Below, piece after piece: positions 17,132-25,311 of a DNA stretch of 30,867 bases (within the stretch, counting starts at the first letter, position 1; every line of letters begins with the position of its first letter). This DNA comes from Maritimibacter sp. GTDB lineage: Bacteria; Pseudomonadota; Alphaproteobacteria; Rhodobacterales; Rhodobacteraceae. The position numbers and the translations under genes are program-made. Location: contig JAGRMP010000226.1 in NCBI GenBank assembly GCA_020441225.1, positions 1 to 30,867 on the forward strand. The letters are read 5' to 3'. Under the pieces are notes generated by a model, which was given only the letters and a program-made list of their open reading frames with translations, was not told the origin of the DNA and made no database searches.

Positions 17132-18467
17132 CCAGGAAATAGAGGCTCGCCCGAAGATCCTCGCGTGACAGCGACCCGCCGAGGCACAGGCGAACCTGAT
17201 CGCCCGGTGTGATCCCGACGCTGAAGGCGTCCGACGGCATGATCCCGATCGGGCGCCCGGCCATCCGGGCGACGACATCGGCGCGGCCGATGCCCTCGGG
17301 CAGCGAGAGCCAGATATTGAAGGCATTCTCTGCCCCCTGAAAGTCGAACCCTTCCAGGACCTCGCGGGCGATGGCCTGGCGCGCGGAGGTTTCCGACCGG
17401 ATGAAGCGCCGGATCTTGTCGGCGGTGCCGTCCTCGATCCATTGCGTTGCCAGCGCGGTGGTGATCGGCGAGGCCATCACCGCCTGGATCTTGAGCGTCT
17501 GCCCCAGCGAATAGGCCAGCTTGCCCGTGGGCGCGATCGTGTAGGCCAGCCGCAATCCGGCGCCGATGCACTTCGCCAGCCCGCCGATATGCCAGGTCAG
17601 ATCCGGGGCCGAGACGGCAATCGGGGCGGGCGCCTTGGACGGGATGAAGCCATAGGCGTCGTCCTCGATCAGGGGCAGCCCGTGCTTGTTGAGCACCTCG
17701 GAAATGGCCAGCCGTCGCTCCGTCGGGATCGTCAGCGTGGTCGGATTCTGCAACGTCGGGTTGAGATAGAGCGCCTTGGGTCGGTGCCGCTCGATCGCTG
17801 CGGCCAGCGCGTCGGGGAGAATGCCGTCGCGGTCCATCTCGATGCCGATCAGGTTCAGGCCGCGCCGATGCGCGATGTTGCGAAAGCCGGGGTAGGTGAT
17901 CTGTTCGCACAGGACGGCGTCGCCGGGTTCGGTGAGGATGGTGAGGATGGCGCAGATCGTGCTGTGGGCGCCCGGGGAGATGACCAGTCGCGCGCTGCTC
18001 GGGATCATGCCGCGCAGGCTGAGCCAGGTCGAGGCCGCCGCCTTGTCCTTGTCCGAGCCGGTCGAGGACTGGTAGCGCAACAGCTGCACGAGGTTGGCCG
18101 AGACATAGTCCAGCCCGCTGCGCATATTGGCGATCAGGCCCGGATCGGTCGGCTCGGGCGGCAGGTTCATCGACAGGTCTTCATCGGCCAGACGCAGCGG
18201 ATCGGGGCCGATCGCGGTCTCGGGGGGCTTCGATACGAAGGTGCCGCGCCCCACGTGACTGGTCACGAGGCCGCGCGACTGCGCCTCGGTGTAGCCGCGC
18301 GATACGGTGGTGAAGTCGATCCCCAGACGCTTGGCCAATTGCCTTTGCGGCGGCAGGCGGTTGCCCGGCGACAGCCGTCCGTCGCGGATATCCTGCTCTA
18401 TCGCATCCGCGATCGCGATGTAGCGCGGCTTGCCGCTCAGATCGGTCCGTGGCGTCCAGTCGGTCAT
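17097..18467 (-). CDS. MocR-family (GntR-PLP aminotransferase fusion) transcriptional regulator
   Basis: A 456-residue fusion. Residues about 12-80 are a GntR winged helix (YIAIADAIEQDIRDGRLSPG, LPPQRQLAKRLGIDFTTVSRGY). The remainder is an aminotransferase fold-type I domain with YLNPTLQNPTT, EDDAYGF, and the PLP lysine in GGLAKCIGAGLRLAY (K299), so cofactor binding should be intact. MocR regulators sense PLP-amine adducts and act as dimers on direct repeats. It is divergent from the nit operon, 265 bp away, and two exact 11-base direct repeats lie between, so it is the likely regulator of that operon and of itself (inference). The start ATG has GGAGATCGAC upstream. The other end overlaps DUF983 by 35 bp. 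Confidence 0.93.
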   Translation of the reverse strand: MTDWTPRTDLSGKPRYIAIADAIEQDIRDGRLSPGNRLPPQRQLAKRLGIDFTTVSRGYTEAQSRGLVTSHVGRGTFVSKPPETAIGPDPLRLADEDLSMNLPPEPTDPGLIANMRSGLDYVSANLVQLLRYQSSTGSDKDKAAASTWLSLRGMIPSSARLVISPGAHSTICAILTILTEPGDAVLCEQITYPGFRNIAHRRGLNLIGIEMDRDGILPDALAAAIERHRPKALYLNPTLQNPTTLTIPTERRLAISEVLNKHGLPLIEDDAYGFIPSKAPAPIAVSAPDLTWHIGGLAKCIGAGLRLAYTIAPTGKLAYSLGQTLKIQAVMASPITTALATQWIEDGTADKIRRFIRSETSARQAIAREVLEGFDFQGAENAFNIWLSLPEGIGRADVVARMAGRPIGIMPSDAFSVGITPGDQVRLCLGGSLSREDLRASLYFLVNSLQHSAFLG

Positions 18468-18521
18468 GTCGATCTCCGTTGTCCTGTGTTGATACCCAAT
18501 GATTCGCGGAGATTGAAGCCG

Positions 18522-18532
18522 ATTGTATGGAT
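18522..18532. promoter_or_regulatory. Direct repeat copy 1, candidate MocR operator
   Basis: ATTGTATGGAT occurs here and again, identical and in the same orientation, at 18638-18648. On the mocR coding strand this copy reads ATCCATACAAT and contains TACAAT, a possible -10 element for mocR, which would permit autorepression. Long-range paired direct repeats are a known MocR-family binding mode (for example GabR). Confidence 0.55.
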
Positions 18533-18637
18533 GCGATGATGCGTCGCGGCTGGAGGCCGCATTCGGGGTTGCATTTCAGCCGCAGGACTCGGCGCTGCCC
18601 GCTATTCGCGCACAAAAAATCACCGATCTGGCTCCAA

Positions 18638-18648
18638 ATTGTATGGAT
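18638..18648. promoter_or_regulatory. Direct repeat copy 2, next to nit operon promoter
   Basis: Second exact ATTGTATGGAT copy, 116 bp after the first (close to 11 helical turns, so on the same DNA face). It overlaps GATAAT (18646-18651), a possible -10 hexamer for the nit operon. Three ATTGAT steps follow immediately (18650-18666). The strip is AT-rich compared with flanking coding DNA. Confidence 0.55.
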
Positions 18649-18732
18649 AATTGATTGATGATTGATCGTTCTATTGCTCGGTGGCGCGGATGTCTCTCAT
18701 GACTGGTGCATCGAACGAACAGGAGACAAACG

Positions 18733-19215
18733 ATGCCCGCAGTTACCAAAGAAGCCCACAAAGACGGCGATTTCTTCGTGGATTACGAAGAAAAGGTCTT
18801 TGAGGACGTCAAGGCCGACGAAGGTGAGAAGGCGCTTGTGACCTTCCATACAGTTGCCTTCGAAGGCTCCATCGGCCTCGTCAACATTCTGCAGGCAATC
18901 CGCCTGCAGCGCAAAGGATTCGAAACCTCGATTCTGCTGTATGGCCCCGGCGTGACCCTGGGCATCCAGCGCGGCTTTCCGACGCTCGGCGACGAGGCTT
19001 TCCCCGGCCACCAGAACTTTGCCGCCAATCTCAAGAAGTTCATGGGCGAGGGCGGCAAGGTGTACTGCTGCCGCTTCGGCCTGCAGGCGCTGTACGGCCA
19101 TGGGGAACCGTCGCTGCTGCCGGGGATCATCCCGATTGCGCCGCAGGACGTGCTCGACTGCATCCTGCTGCACCGCAAGGACAACGCCTTCATCCTCGAC
19201 ACCTGGACGGTGTGA
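18733..19215 (+). CDS. MSMEG_0572/Sll0783-family nitrogen starvation response protein (Nit1C)
   Basis: A 160-residue soluble protein, first gene of the nit operon. Segments such as [41 protein letters not shown] and the C-terminal [24 protein letters not shown] match my recollection of the MSMEG_0572/Sll0783 family. The fold resembles DsrE/DsrF-like small proteins. Family knowledge: Sll0783 is induced on nitrogen starvation in Synechocystis, and homologues sit at the head of Nit1C clusters. The biochemical role is unknown. The ATG has AGGAGA 7 bases upstream. A strong hairpin separates it from the nitrilase gene, which would allow different expression of this first gene. Confidence 0.88.
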   Translation: MPAVTKEAHKDGDFFVDYEEKVFEDVKADEGEKALVTFHTVAFEGSIGLVNILQAIRLQRKGFETSILLYGPGVTLGIQRGFPTLGDEAFPGHQNFAANLKKFMGEGGKVYCCRFGLQALYGHGEPSLLPGIIPIAPQDVLDCILLHRKDNAFILDTWTV

Positions 19216-19222
19216 CCCGGGC

Positions 19223-19251
19223 GGGGCTGCGCCGGCCATCGGCGCGGCCCC
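19223..19251 (+). other. 12-bp hairpin between first nit gene and nitrilase
   Basis: GGGGCTGCGCCG (19223-19234) pairs with CGGCGCGGCCCC (19240-19251) with one T-G wobble and a five-base loop. It starts 8 bp after the stop of the first gene and ends 27 bp before the nitrilase ATG. There is no U-tract. It may protect the upstream message or attenuate the downstream genes. Confidence 0.55.
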
Positions 19252-19278
19252 GGACACAGCGCGTCAAGGGAGCAGATC

Positions 19279-20274
19279 ATGAGAACCGACATCATTCGCG
19301 CCGCCGCCGTGCAGATCGCGCCGGACCTGACCGGCCGCGCGGGCACGATCGAGCGGGTGCTGAACGCCATCGCCGAAGCCGCGGAAAAGGGCGCGGAATT
19401 CATCGTCTTCCCGGAAACTTTCGTGCCCTACTACCCGTATTTCTCCTTCGTGCTGCCGTCGGTGCAACAAGGCGCGGCGCATCTGGAGCTTTACGACCAG
19501 GCGGTGGTCGTCCCGTCGCCGGAAACCCAGGCGGTGGCCGAGGCGGCGCGCAAGCGCGGCGTCGTCGTCGTGCTGGGCGTGAACGAGCGCGATCACGGTT
19601 CGCTCTACAACACGCAGCTGATCTTCGATGCCGATGGCAGCCTGGCGCTGAAGCGGCGCAAGATCACGCCGACCTATCACGAACGCATGGTCTGGGGGCA
19701 GGGCGACGGCGCCGGGCTGAAGGTCGTTGAAACGAAGGTCGGCCGCGTGGGCGCGCTGGCGTGCTGGGAGCACTACAACCCGCTGGCCCGCTATGCGCTG
19801 ATGACCCAGCACGAGGAAATCCATGCCGCGCATTTCCCCGGCTCGCTGGTGGGGCCGATCTTCGGCGAGCAGATCGAGGTCACGATGCGTCACCACGCGC
19901 TGGAGGCGGGCTGTTTCGTGGTCAATGCCACCGGCTGGCTGACCGAAGAGCAGATCCAGTCGCTGCATCCCGATCCGAAGCTGCAGAAGGCCATGCGCGA
20001 CGGCTGCATGAGCTGCATCATTTCGCCCGAAGGCCGTCACCTGGCCGAGCCCCTGACCGAAGGCGAGGGGATGGTGATCGCCGATCTGGACATGCGGCTC
20101 ATCACCAAGCGCAAACGGATGATGGACAGCGTCGGCCACTACGCGCGGCCGGAGTTGCTGCATCTGGTGCACGACACCCGCCCCGCCGAAACCCGCGTCG
20201 CTTTCGAAGCCGCGCCCGCCTCCGGGCCGCCCCCAGGGGACGATCTCACCGAAAAGGAGCCGAGCCATGCCTGA
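19279..20274 (+). CDS. Nit1C nitrilase (Sll0784 type; nitC-like)
   Basis: A 331-residue nitrilase-superfamily enzyme. The catalytic Glu-Lys-Cys triad is present: E46 ([11 protein letters not shown]), K128 ([20 protein letters not shown]) and C162 ([12 protein letters not shown]). The WEHYNPL surroundings of the cysteine are typical of true nitrilases of branch 1 rather than amidases. It hydrolyses a nitrile to the acid and ammonia; in Pseudomonas the Nit1C nitrilase is required for growth on cyanide as nitrogen source. The ATG at 19279 has AAGGGAG upstream. Its end overlaps the radical SAM gene by 8 bp. The true substrate here (cyanide, aminonitrile or other) is inference. Confidence 0.93.
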   Translation: MRTDIIRAAAVQIAPDLTGRAGTIERVLNAIAEAAEKGAEFIVFPETFVPYYPYFSFVLPSVQQGAAHLELYDQAVVVPSPETQAVAEAARKRGVVVVLGVNERDHGSLYNTQLIFDADGSLALKRRKITPTYHERMVWGQGDGAGLKVVETKVGRVGALACWEHYNPLARYALMTQHEEIHAAHFPGSLVGPIFGEQIEVTMRHHALEAGCFVVNATGWLTEEQIQSLHPDPKLQKAMRDGCMSCIISPEGRHLAEPLTEGEGMVIADLDMRLITKRKRMMDSVGHYARPELLHLVHDTRPAETRVAFEAAPASGPPPGDDLTEKEPSHA

Positions 20275-21415
20275 GTCAATCCTGTCGGACGCCAAGCTGC
20301 CCGATGCCGAGCGGTTCGACGCCGAGCTGATCAACGATCTGCAATCCCACGGCATGCGTCTGGTCGATCCGCGCGCCGGCCACGAGGCCCGGCGTGGCGG
20401 GGCGGGGCCGTCGGACCACAAGGCGGTGACCATCGGCGAGACCACCGTGATGGTGCCGGTCCATACCGCACCTGCCTTTTCCTCGCCCTTTCTGGTCGAG
20501 CCGCCGGACGCCAGCGGGCGTGCGCGGGTGACCCGCGATGGCGTCGAAATCGCCCAGGTGCGGTTTCCCGCGAAGCCCAGGTTCTACGACCTGACCACCG
20601 CGGACGGGATCCCCTACAGCCAGATCGCCACGCTGCATTCGCGCGACGTGCTGGCGACGACGGTGCTTCAGAACTGCATCCGCTACGAGAGCCGCAAGAA
20701 GACCTGCCAGTTCTGCGCCATCGGCCAGAGCCTCGCCGCGGGCCGCACCATCGCCCACAAGACGCCGGAACAGCTGGCCGAGGTCGCCAAGGCGGCGGTG
20801 GAGCTGGACGGGGTCAAGCACATGGTGCTGACCACCGGCACGCCGCGCAGCAAGGATCGGGGCGCGGCCGTCATGGTGGAGAGTGCGCGCGCGATCAAGG
20901 CCGCCGTCGATCTGCCGCTGCAGGGACAGTGCGAGCCGCCGGAGGACGACATCTGGCACCAGCGGATGAAGGAGGCGGGGATCGACGCGCTCGGGATGCA
21001 TCTGGAGGCGGTCACGCCCGAGGTGCGGGCGCGGATCATGCCGGGCAAGGCGACGGTGCCGCTGGAGAAGTACATGGCGAGCTTCGCGGCGGCGGTGAAG
21101 GTCTTTGGCCGCGCCCAGGTCTCGACCTACATTCTCGCCGGTTTGGGGGATTGCCGCGAGGCGATCCTGGAGATGGGGCAAAAGCTCTGCGACATGGGGG
21201 TCTATCCTTTCGTCGTGCCCTTCGTGCCGATCTCGGGCACGCCGCTCGAAAGCCATCCCGCGCCGGCGCCGGAGTTCATGGCCTCGATCCTGCGGCCCCT
21301 GGGCGAGATGATCGTGCGGGCCGGTATCCGGTCGGAGGACATCAAGGCGGGCTGCGGCAAATGCGGCGCCTGCTCGGCGTTGTCGAGATACGAAAAGCTG
21401 CAGGTGCCGGCATGA
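20267..21415 (+). CDS. MSMEG_0568-family radical SAM protein (Nit1C)
   Basis: A 382-residue protein of the biotin-synthase-like radical SAM type. The cluster motif is unusual: C137, C147 and C150 give CX9CX2C ([19 protein letters not shown]) instead of CX3CX2C. The order of a TIM-barrel follows ([59 protein letters not shown]). A C-terminal CGKCGAC segment (C363, C366, C369) could hold a second cluster or metal. In Nit1C clusters this gene always accompanies the nitrilase, suggesting that the radical SAM step makes or modifies the nitrile substrate. The ATG overlaps the nitrilase end by 8 bp with AAGGAG upstream; its stop overlaps the GNAT start (ATGA). Confidence 0.92.
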   Translation: MPESILSDAKLPDAERFDAELINDLQSHGMRLVDPRAGHEARRGGAGPSDHKAVTIGETTVMVPVHTAPAFSSPFLVEPPDASGRARVTRDGVEIAQVRFPAKPRFYDLTTADGIPYSQIATLHSRDVLATTVLQNCIRYESRKKTCQFCAIGQSLAAGRTIAHKTPEQLAEVAKAAVELDGVKHMVLTTGTPRSKDRGAAVMVESARAIKAAVDLPLQGQCEPPEDDIWHQRMKEAGIDALGMHLEAVTPEVRARIMPGKATVPLEKYMASFAAAVKVFGRAQVSTYILAGLGDCREAILEMGQKLCDMGVYPFVVPFVPISGTPLESHPAPAPEFMASILRPLGEMIVRAGIRSEDIKAGCGKCGACSALSRYEKLQVPA

Positions 21416-21954
21416 TCGAGCTCGAACCGCGCCAGTTCCAATCCCCGGGCTACTATATCCGCGCGGCCTCGAAACCCTTCGAGGCGCGCGGGGCGGAAGC
21501 GTTGCGCCGCCGGGTGTTTGTCGAGGAACAGGGGATCTTCAAGGCCCATGACCGCGACGAGATCGATCTTGTCGCCACCCATCTGGTGGCGCTGTCCACC
21601 TATGCGCACGAGGCCGACCAGGTGGTCGGCACGGTGCGCCTCCACGAGGAAAGCCCCGGCCTGTGGTGGGGCTCGCGCCTGGCGGTGGACAGCGCCTTCC
21701 GGCAGGTCGGGCGGCTTGGGGCCGAGTTGATCCGGCTGGCGGTCGGCACCGCCAATGCGCGCGGGTGTCACACCTTCCTCGCGCATGTGCAGAAGCAGAA
21801 CGTGCCGCTGTTCCGGCGGTTGAAATGGACCGTCCTGGAAGAGGTCGAACTGCACGGCGTGCCCCATGCCCGGATGGCCGCCGATCTGAGCTTCTACCCG
21901 CCTTGCGCGGACCCGACCGCGGGCTGGTTCATGAAGCCGGGGCGCCGGGCATGA
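21412..21954 (+). CDS. MSMEG_0567/Sll0786-family GNAT N-acetyltransferase (Nit1C)
   Basis: A 180-residue GNAT protein. ALRRRVFVEEQGIF near residue 32 is the typical beginning of this type; VGTVRLHEESPGLWWGSRLAV and the acetyl-CoA loop region FRQVGRLGAELIRLAV (about residues 95-112) follow, then FLAHVQKQNVPLFRRLKW. In mycobacterial relatives this domain is named after MSMEG_0567. It presumably acylates an amine intermediate in the pathway. Start and stop both overlap neighbours by 4 bp (ATGA), indicating tight translational coupling with the radical SAM and AIR-synthase-like genes. Confidence 0.9.
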   Translation: MIELEPRQFQSPGYYIRAASKPFEARGAEALRRRVFVEEQGIFKAHDRDEIDLVATHLVALSTYAHEADQVVGTVRLHEESPGLWWGSRLAVDSAFRQVGRLGAELIRLAVGTANARGCHTFLAHVQKQNVPLFRRLKWTVLEEVELHGVPHARMAADLSFYPPCADPTAGWFMKPGRRA

Positions 21955-22925
21955 CGGACGCGCTGGTCGACATGGTCGAGATGCTGCGCGCCCATCCGGC
22001 GATCCGCTCCAAGCTGGGGATTGCACGGGCCACGGGGATGCTGGGTCTGACCGGCGGTTCCGCGGGCGCGCCGGGCGACGATGCCGCGATGCTCCAGACG
22101 GCGGAGGGCTATGACCTGCTCGCGGGCGAGGGATTCATCCCGGCCTTTGTCAGGGCCGATCCGTGGTTTGCCGGCTGGTGCGGGGTCATGGTCAACCTCT
22201 CGGACATCGCCGCCATGGGCGGCCGCGCCACGGCGCTTGTCGACCAGGTCTGGGCGCCGGATGCCGAGGCGGCCGCGCCCCTGATGAAGGGGCTGCGCGA
22301 TGCGGCCGCGGCCTATGGCGTGCCGCTGGTGGGCGGGCATACCAATTTCGCTGCGGCCGAGCTGAGCCTCGCGGTGTCGGTGCTGGGCAAGGCCAGTGCA
22401 CCGGTGACGAGTTTCGATGCGCGCCCGGGCGACGTGCTGCTGGCGGCCATCGACCACCGCGGGGCTTACGTGAACTTCGACAATTTCTGCGCCGCGCTCG
22501 ATGCGCCGCAGGACCGGCTGCGCGGCGATCTGGCGCTGCTGCCCGACCTCGCCGAGGCCGGTCTCTTGCGGGCGGGCAAGGACATCAGCCAGGGCGGCAT
22601 CGCGGGGACCGCCCTGATGCTGTGCGAAAGCTCGGGGGTGGGCGCGGTGCTCGATCTCGACCGCATACGGCCGCCTGCCCAAGTGCCCGTGCTGCGCTGG
22701 CTGCACAGTTTTCCCAGCTTCGGCTTCGTGCTGGCGGTTGCGCCCGACGATGTGGCCGAGGTGTGCCGGGCCTTCCGGGGGCGGGGCATCTGGGCCGACC
22801 CCATCGGCACGATCACCGAAGGGTCGGTGCTGAGCCTGCATCGGGGCGGTGAGACCGCGCTGTTCTGGGACCATGCCCAGGACCCCTATCTGTCGCTTTC
22901 CCGAAAGGAGCCTGCCCATGCCTGA
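21951..22925 (+). CDS. Sll0787-family AIR-synthase-like protein (Nit1C)
   Basis: A 324-residue protein of the PurM/SelD/ThiL ATP-binding superfamily. Visible landmarks are PGDDAAML near residue 42 (metal/ATP-binding acidic motif), VNLSDIAAMGG (about 83-93), VGGHTNF, and KDISQGGIAGTALMLCESSGVGA in the C-terminal domain. Such proteins use ATP to activate an amide or carboxylate. In this cluster it may act on the GNAT or nitrilase product. The ATG at 21951 overlaps the GNAT stop by 4 bp; upstream in-frame codons lie inside the GNAT gene. The C-terminal 8 bp overlap the next gene. Confidence 0.9.
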   Translation: MTDALVDMVEMLRAHPAIRSKLGIARATGMLGLTGGSAGAPGDDAAMLQTAEGYDLLAGEGFIPAFVRADPWFAGWCGVMVNLSDIAAMGGRATALVDQVWAPDAEAAAPLMKGLRDAAAAYGVPLVGGHTNFAAAELSLAVSVLGKASAPVTSFDARPGDVLLAAIDHRGAYVNFDNFCAALDAPQDRLRGDLALLPDLAEAGLLRAGKDISQGGIAGTALMLCESSGVGAVLDLDRIRPPAQVPVLRWLHSFPSFGFVLAVAPDDVAEVCRAFRGRGIWADPIGTITEGSVLSLHRGGETALFWDHAQDPYLSLSRKEPAHA

Positions 22926-23202
22926 GATGCATTGGACCCTGCGCTGGCCCGATGGCAGCGAAGAGCGCTGCTATTCGCCGTCGAGCGTGATTACCGAGCT
23001 GTTCACCCCCGGCCAAAGCTACCCCCTGCCCGATTTCCTGCAGCGCGCCCGGATCGCGATGGAGCGCGCCTCGAACCGGGTGGAACGCAAATACGGCTTC
23101 GCCTGCTCTTCGGCGATGGATCAACTCGACAGGATCGAACGGCGGGTCGCCGAATTCGAGGGCGCGGAACAGGCCCATGTCACCTGCCTGTCGATCACAT
23201 GA
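22918..23202 (+). CDS. MSMEG_0570-family nitrogen starvation response protein (Nit1C)
   Basis: A 94-residue small protein of unknown biochemical function. Its opening MPEMHWTLRWPDGSEERCYSPS, the FTPGQSYPLPDFL segment and the ERKYGFACSSAMDQLDRIE region fit the MSMEG_0570 family found only in Nit1C-type clusters. No membrane segment or signal is seen. It overlaps the AIR-synthase-like gene by 8 bp and has AAAGGAG upstream. Constant linkage suggests a partner or chaperone for one of the enzymes (inference). Confidence 0.9.
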   Translation: MPEMHWTLRWPDGSEERCYSPSSVITELFTPGQSYPLPDFLQRARIAMERASNRVERKYGFACSSAMDQLDRIERRVAEFEGAEQAHVTCLSIT

Positions 23203-23216
23203 AAAGGACCGAGACC

Positions 23217-24497
23217 ATGAAAGAGACCCCAATCCCGCATGTCCCAGTCGCCATTGTCGGGGGCGGTCAGGCCGGCCTGTCGGTGGCTTTTCAGTTGCAC
23301 AAGAAGGGCATCGAAAGCGTCGTCTTCGAGCGCCGCGAGAAGTTTCATTCCTGGCGGGTCAATCGCTGGGACAGCTTCTGTCTGGTCACGCCGAACTGGC
23401 AATGCCGCCTGCCGGGTTTCCACTACGACAAGGAATACGGCGGCACCGATCCCGATGGGTTCATGCTGCGCGACGAGATCACCGCCTACCTCGATGCCTT
23501 TGCCGCGACCTTCGAGCCGGCGCTCTACGAGCATGTCACGGTCACCCGCATCGCCCATCGCCCGCAGGGCGGTTACGTGGTCGAGACGACCGTCGGTAGC
23601 TGGAGCTGCGATCAGGTGGTCATCGCGACGGGCGGCTACGACCGGCCGATCGAGCCCGCCTATGCCGAGGCGCTGGACCCGACCATCGTGCAGATGCATT
23701 CGGTCGATTATCGCAACACGTCGCAACTGCCCGAGGGCGACATCCTGATCGTCGGTACCGGGCAATCGGGCGTGCAGATCATGGAGGACTTCGTCCGCGC
23801 GGGACGGGGCGTGCACCTGGCCGTCGGCCCCGCGCCGCGCAGTCCGCGCAAGTACCGCGGACGCGATGCGACTGACTGGCTCTACGATGCCGGGCATTAC
23901 GACATCACCATCGACACCCATCCCGACCCGGTCAAGGCGCTGACCCAGACCAACCACTACATGTCCGGCCGCGACGGCGGCAAGGAGATCGACCTGCGCA
24001 AATGGCATGTCGATCACGGGGTCGAACTCTATGGGTCGCTGGCGAACATGGACGGGCGCAGGCTCGAATTCCTGCCCGATCTGGCGAAGAACCTCGATGA
24101 CGCCGACCAGAGCTATGTCGGCATCCGCGACCAGATCGACGCCTACATCGCGCGCAACGGCATCGACGCGCCGGAAGAGCCGCCGTTTGTGAAGGTCTGG
24201 GAACCTGCCGAGGAGCGGACCGTGCTGGACGCCAAGGCGGCCGGGATCACCGCGGTGCTCTGGGCGATCGGCTTCCGCCCCGATTACAGCTGGATCGAAG
24301 TCGATGTCTTCGACGCGCGGGGCAAGCCCAAATTCCGCCGCGGGGTCACGGATGTGCACGGTTTCCACTTCATCGGGCTGGGCTGGCTGAACACCTGGGG
24401 ATCGGGCCGGTTCCTCGGGATCGAAGAGGACAGCGCCTATCTGGCCGACCAGATCGCCGGGCAGTTGGCCGACGCCGGCAAACGGGCCGTCGCCTGA
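23217..24497 (+). CDS. MSMEG_0569-family flavin-dependent oxidoreductase (Nit1C)
   Basis: A 426-residue FMO-like flavoprotein. An N-terminal FAD Rossmann motif is at residues 13-22 (IVGGGQAGLS) and a second NAD(P)H motif near 180 (VGTGQSGVQI). ATGG (VVIATGGYDRP) and the C-terminal WAIGFRPDYSWIE match flavin monooxygenases. It probably oxidises an amine or nitrile-related intermediate with NADPH and O2. The ATG at 23217 is favoured by AGGA 8 bases upstream; an in-frame ATG at 23199 overlaps the previous stop but lacks a ribosome site. The stop overlaps the next ATG by one base (TGATG). Confidence 0.92.
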   Translation: MKETPIPHVPVAIVGGGQAGLSVAFQLHKKGIESVVFERREKFHSWRVNRWDSFCLVTPNWQCRLPGFHYDKEYGGTDPDGFMLRDEITAYLDAFAATFEPALYEHVTVTRIAHRPQGGYVVETTVGSWSCDQVVIATGGYDRPIEPAYAEALDPTIVQMHSVDYRNTSQLPEGDILIVGTGQSGVQIMEDFVRAGRGVHLAVGPAPRSPRKYRGRDATDWLYDAGHYDITIDTHPDPVKALTQTNHYMSGRDGGKEIDLRKWHVDHGVELYGSLANMDGRRLEFLPDLAKNLDDADQSYVGIRDQIDAYIARNGIDAPEEPPFVKVWEPAEERTVLDAKAAGITAVLWAIGFRPDYSWIEVDVFDARGKPKFRRGVTDVHGFHFIGLGWLNTWGSGRFLGIEEDSAYLADQIAGQLADAGKRAVA

Positions 24498-25300
24498 TGG
24501 CGGTGGTTGCCTTTGCAGCGCGCCCGGCGCCGGTCGAGACGGCTGTCCGCCTGCCCGTGGGCATGGCGCAATTGTCCCCGGAGGGCTTGTCCGAGCAATG
24601 GGTCCTGCGCTTTTGCGGGGACCGGCACTGGGCATTGATCGCCAAGGCCCTCGGCCAGCGCGAGGCGGTGTTTCACGCCGCGGACGGGCGGCCGGTCTAC
24701 GCCGCGTTCTGTGCGACATCCCTGCGGCTACTGCCGCCGTCCCGGCTCCTGCTGGGGCGGCAGTTGGAGATCCGTTCGTCCTTGTTCGCGGTGTCCGACA
24801 CGCGCACCGGGTCGCGGCACCGGATTGCCGTCGATGGCGCGGCGATTGCCGAGCTGTCGATGATCTCGACCTTCGTCAGCCATGACGCGAGCGGCTGCAA
24901 CACTCGCATCCATCGCGCCTCGGTTCTGGGTGAGATGCATCTGCCCTCGGCGGAGGCCGGGCTGGTTGCGCTGGACGGCCTGGCCCGGGAAACCGCCCGC
25001 AGCCTGCGCGGGACCGACTGCGCGGGCGCGCCGGAAATCCATGCCGAACGCCCCGTGCCATCGCTGGATTTCAACGCCGTCGGGCTGTTGTATTTCCCGA
25101 CCTTTTCGCGGATCGCCGAGACCGCCGCCTTTGCGCACACGGGGCAGTGCGCGCCGATACTGGGGCGCGAGGTCTTCTACCGCGGCAACATCAACCCGGG
25201 CGAAACGGTTCATGTCTTCGACCGTGGCACGACGATGCTGATGGCGCGACAGGACGGCGCGCCGATTGCCCTGGTGCGCACGCTGACGGCGCCGGCCTGA
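24497..25300 (+). CDS. Probable double-hotdog protein, LnmK/Pnap_2097-like
   Basis: A 267-residue protein, translationally coupled to the flavoprotein gene (stop and start share one base). I recognise it only by general pattern: two similar halves of hotdog size, with HRASVLGEMHLPSAEAGL between them and FYRGNINPGETVHVFDRG near the C-terminus, recalling the LnmK N-terminal-related/Pnap_2097 group of acyltransferase/decarboxylase-like proteins. It has no signal or membrane segment. It is not among the standard seven Nit1C genes, so it may extend or tailor the pathway by acyl transfer from a CoA or carrier. The alternative is a thioesterase-like hotdog of other function. The next gene is convergent, only 11 bp away. 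Confidence 0.6.
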   Translation: MAVVAFAARPAPVETAVRLPVGMAQLSPEGLSEQWVLRFCGDRHWALIAKALGQREAVFHAADGRPVYAAFCATSLRLLPPSRLLLGRQLEIRSSLFAVSDTRTGSRHRIAVDGAAIAELSMISTFVSHDASGCNTRIHRASVLGEMHLPSAEAGLVALDGLARETARSLRGTDCAGAPEIHAERPVPSLDFNAVGLLYFPTFSRIAETAAFAHTGQCAPILGREVFYRGNINPGETVHVFDRGTTMLMARQDGAPIALVRTLTAPA

Positions 25301-25311
25301 CCGAAGGCGGG

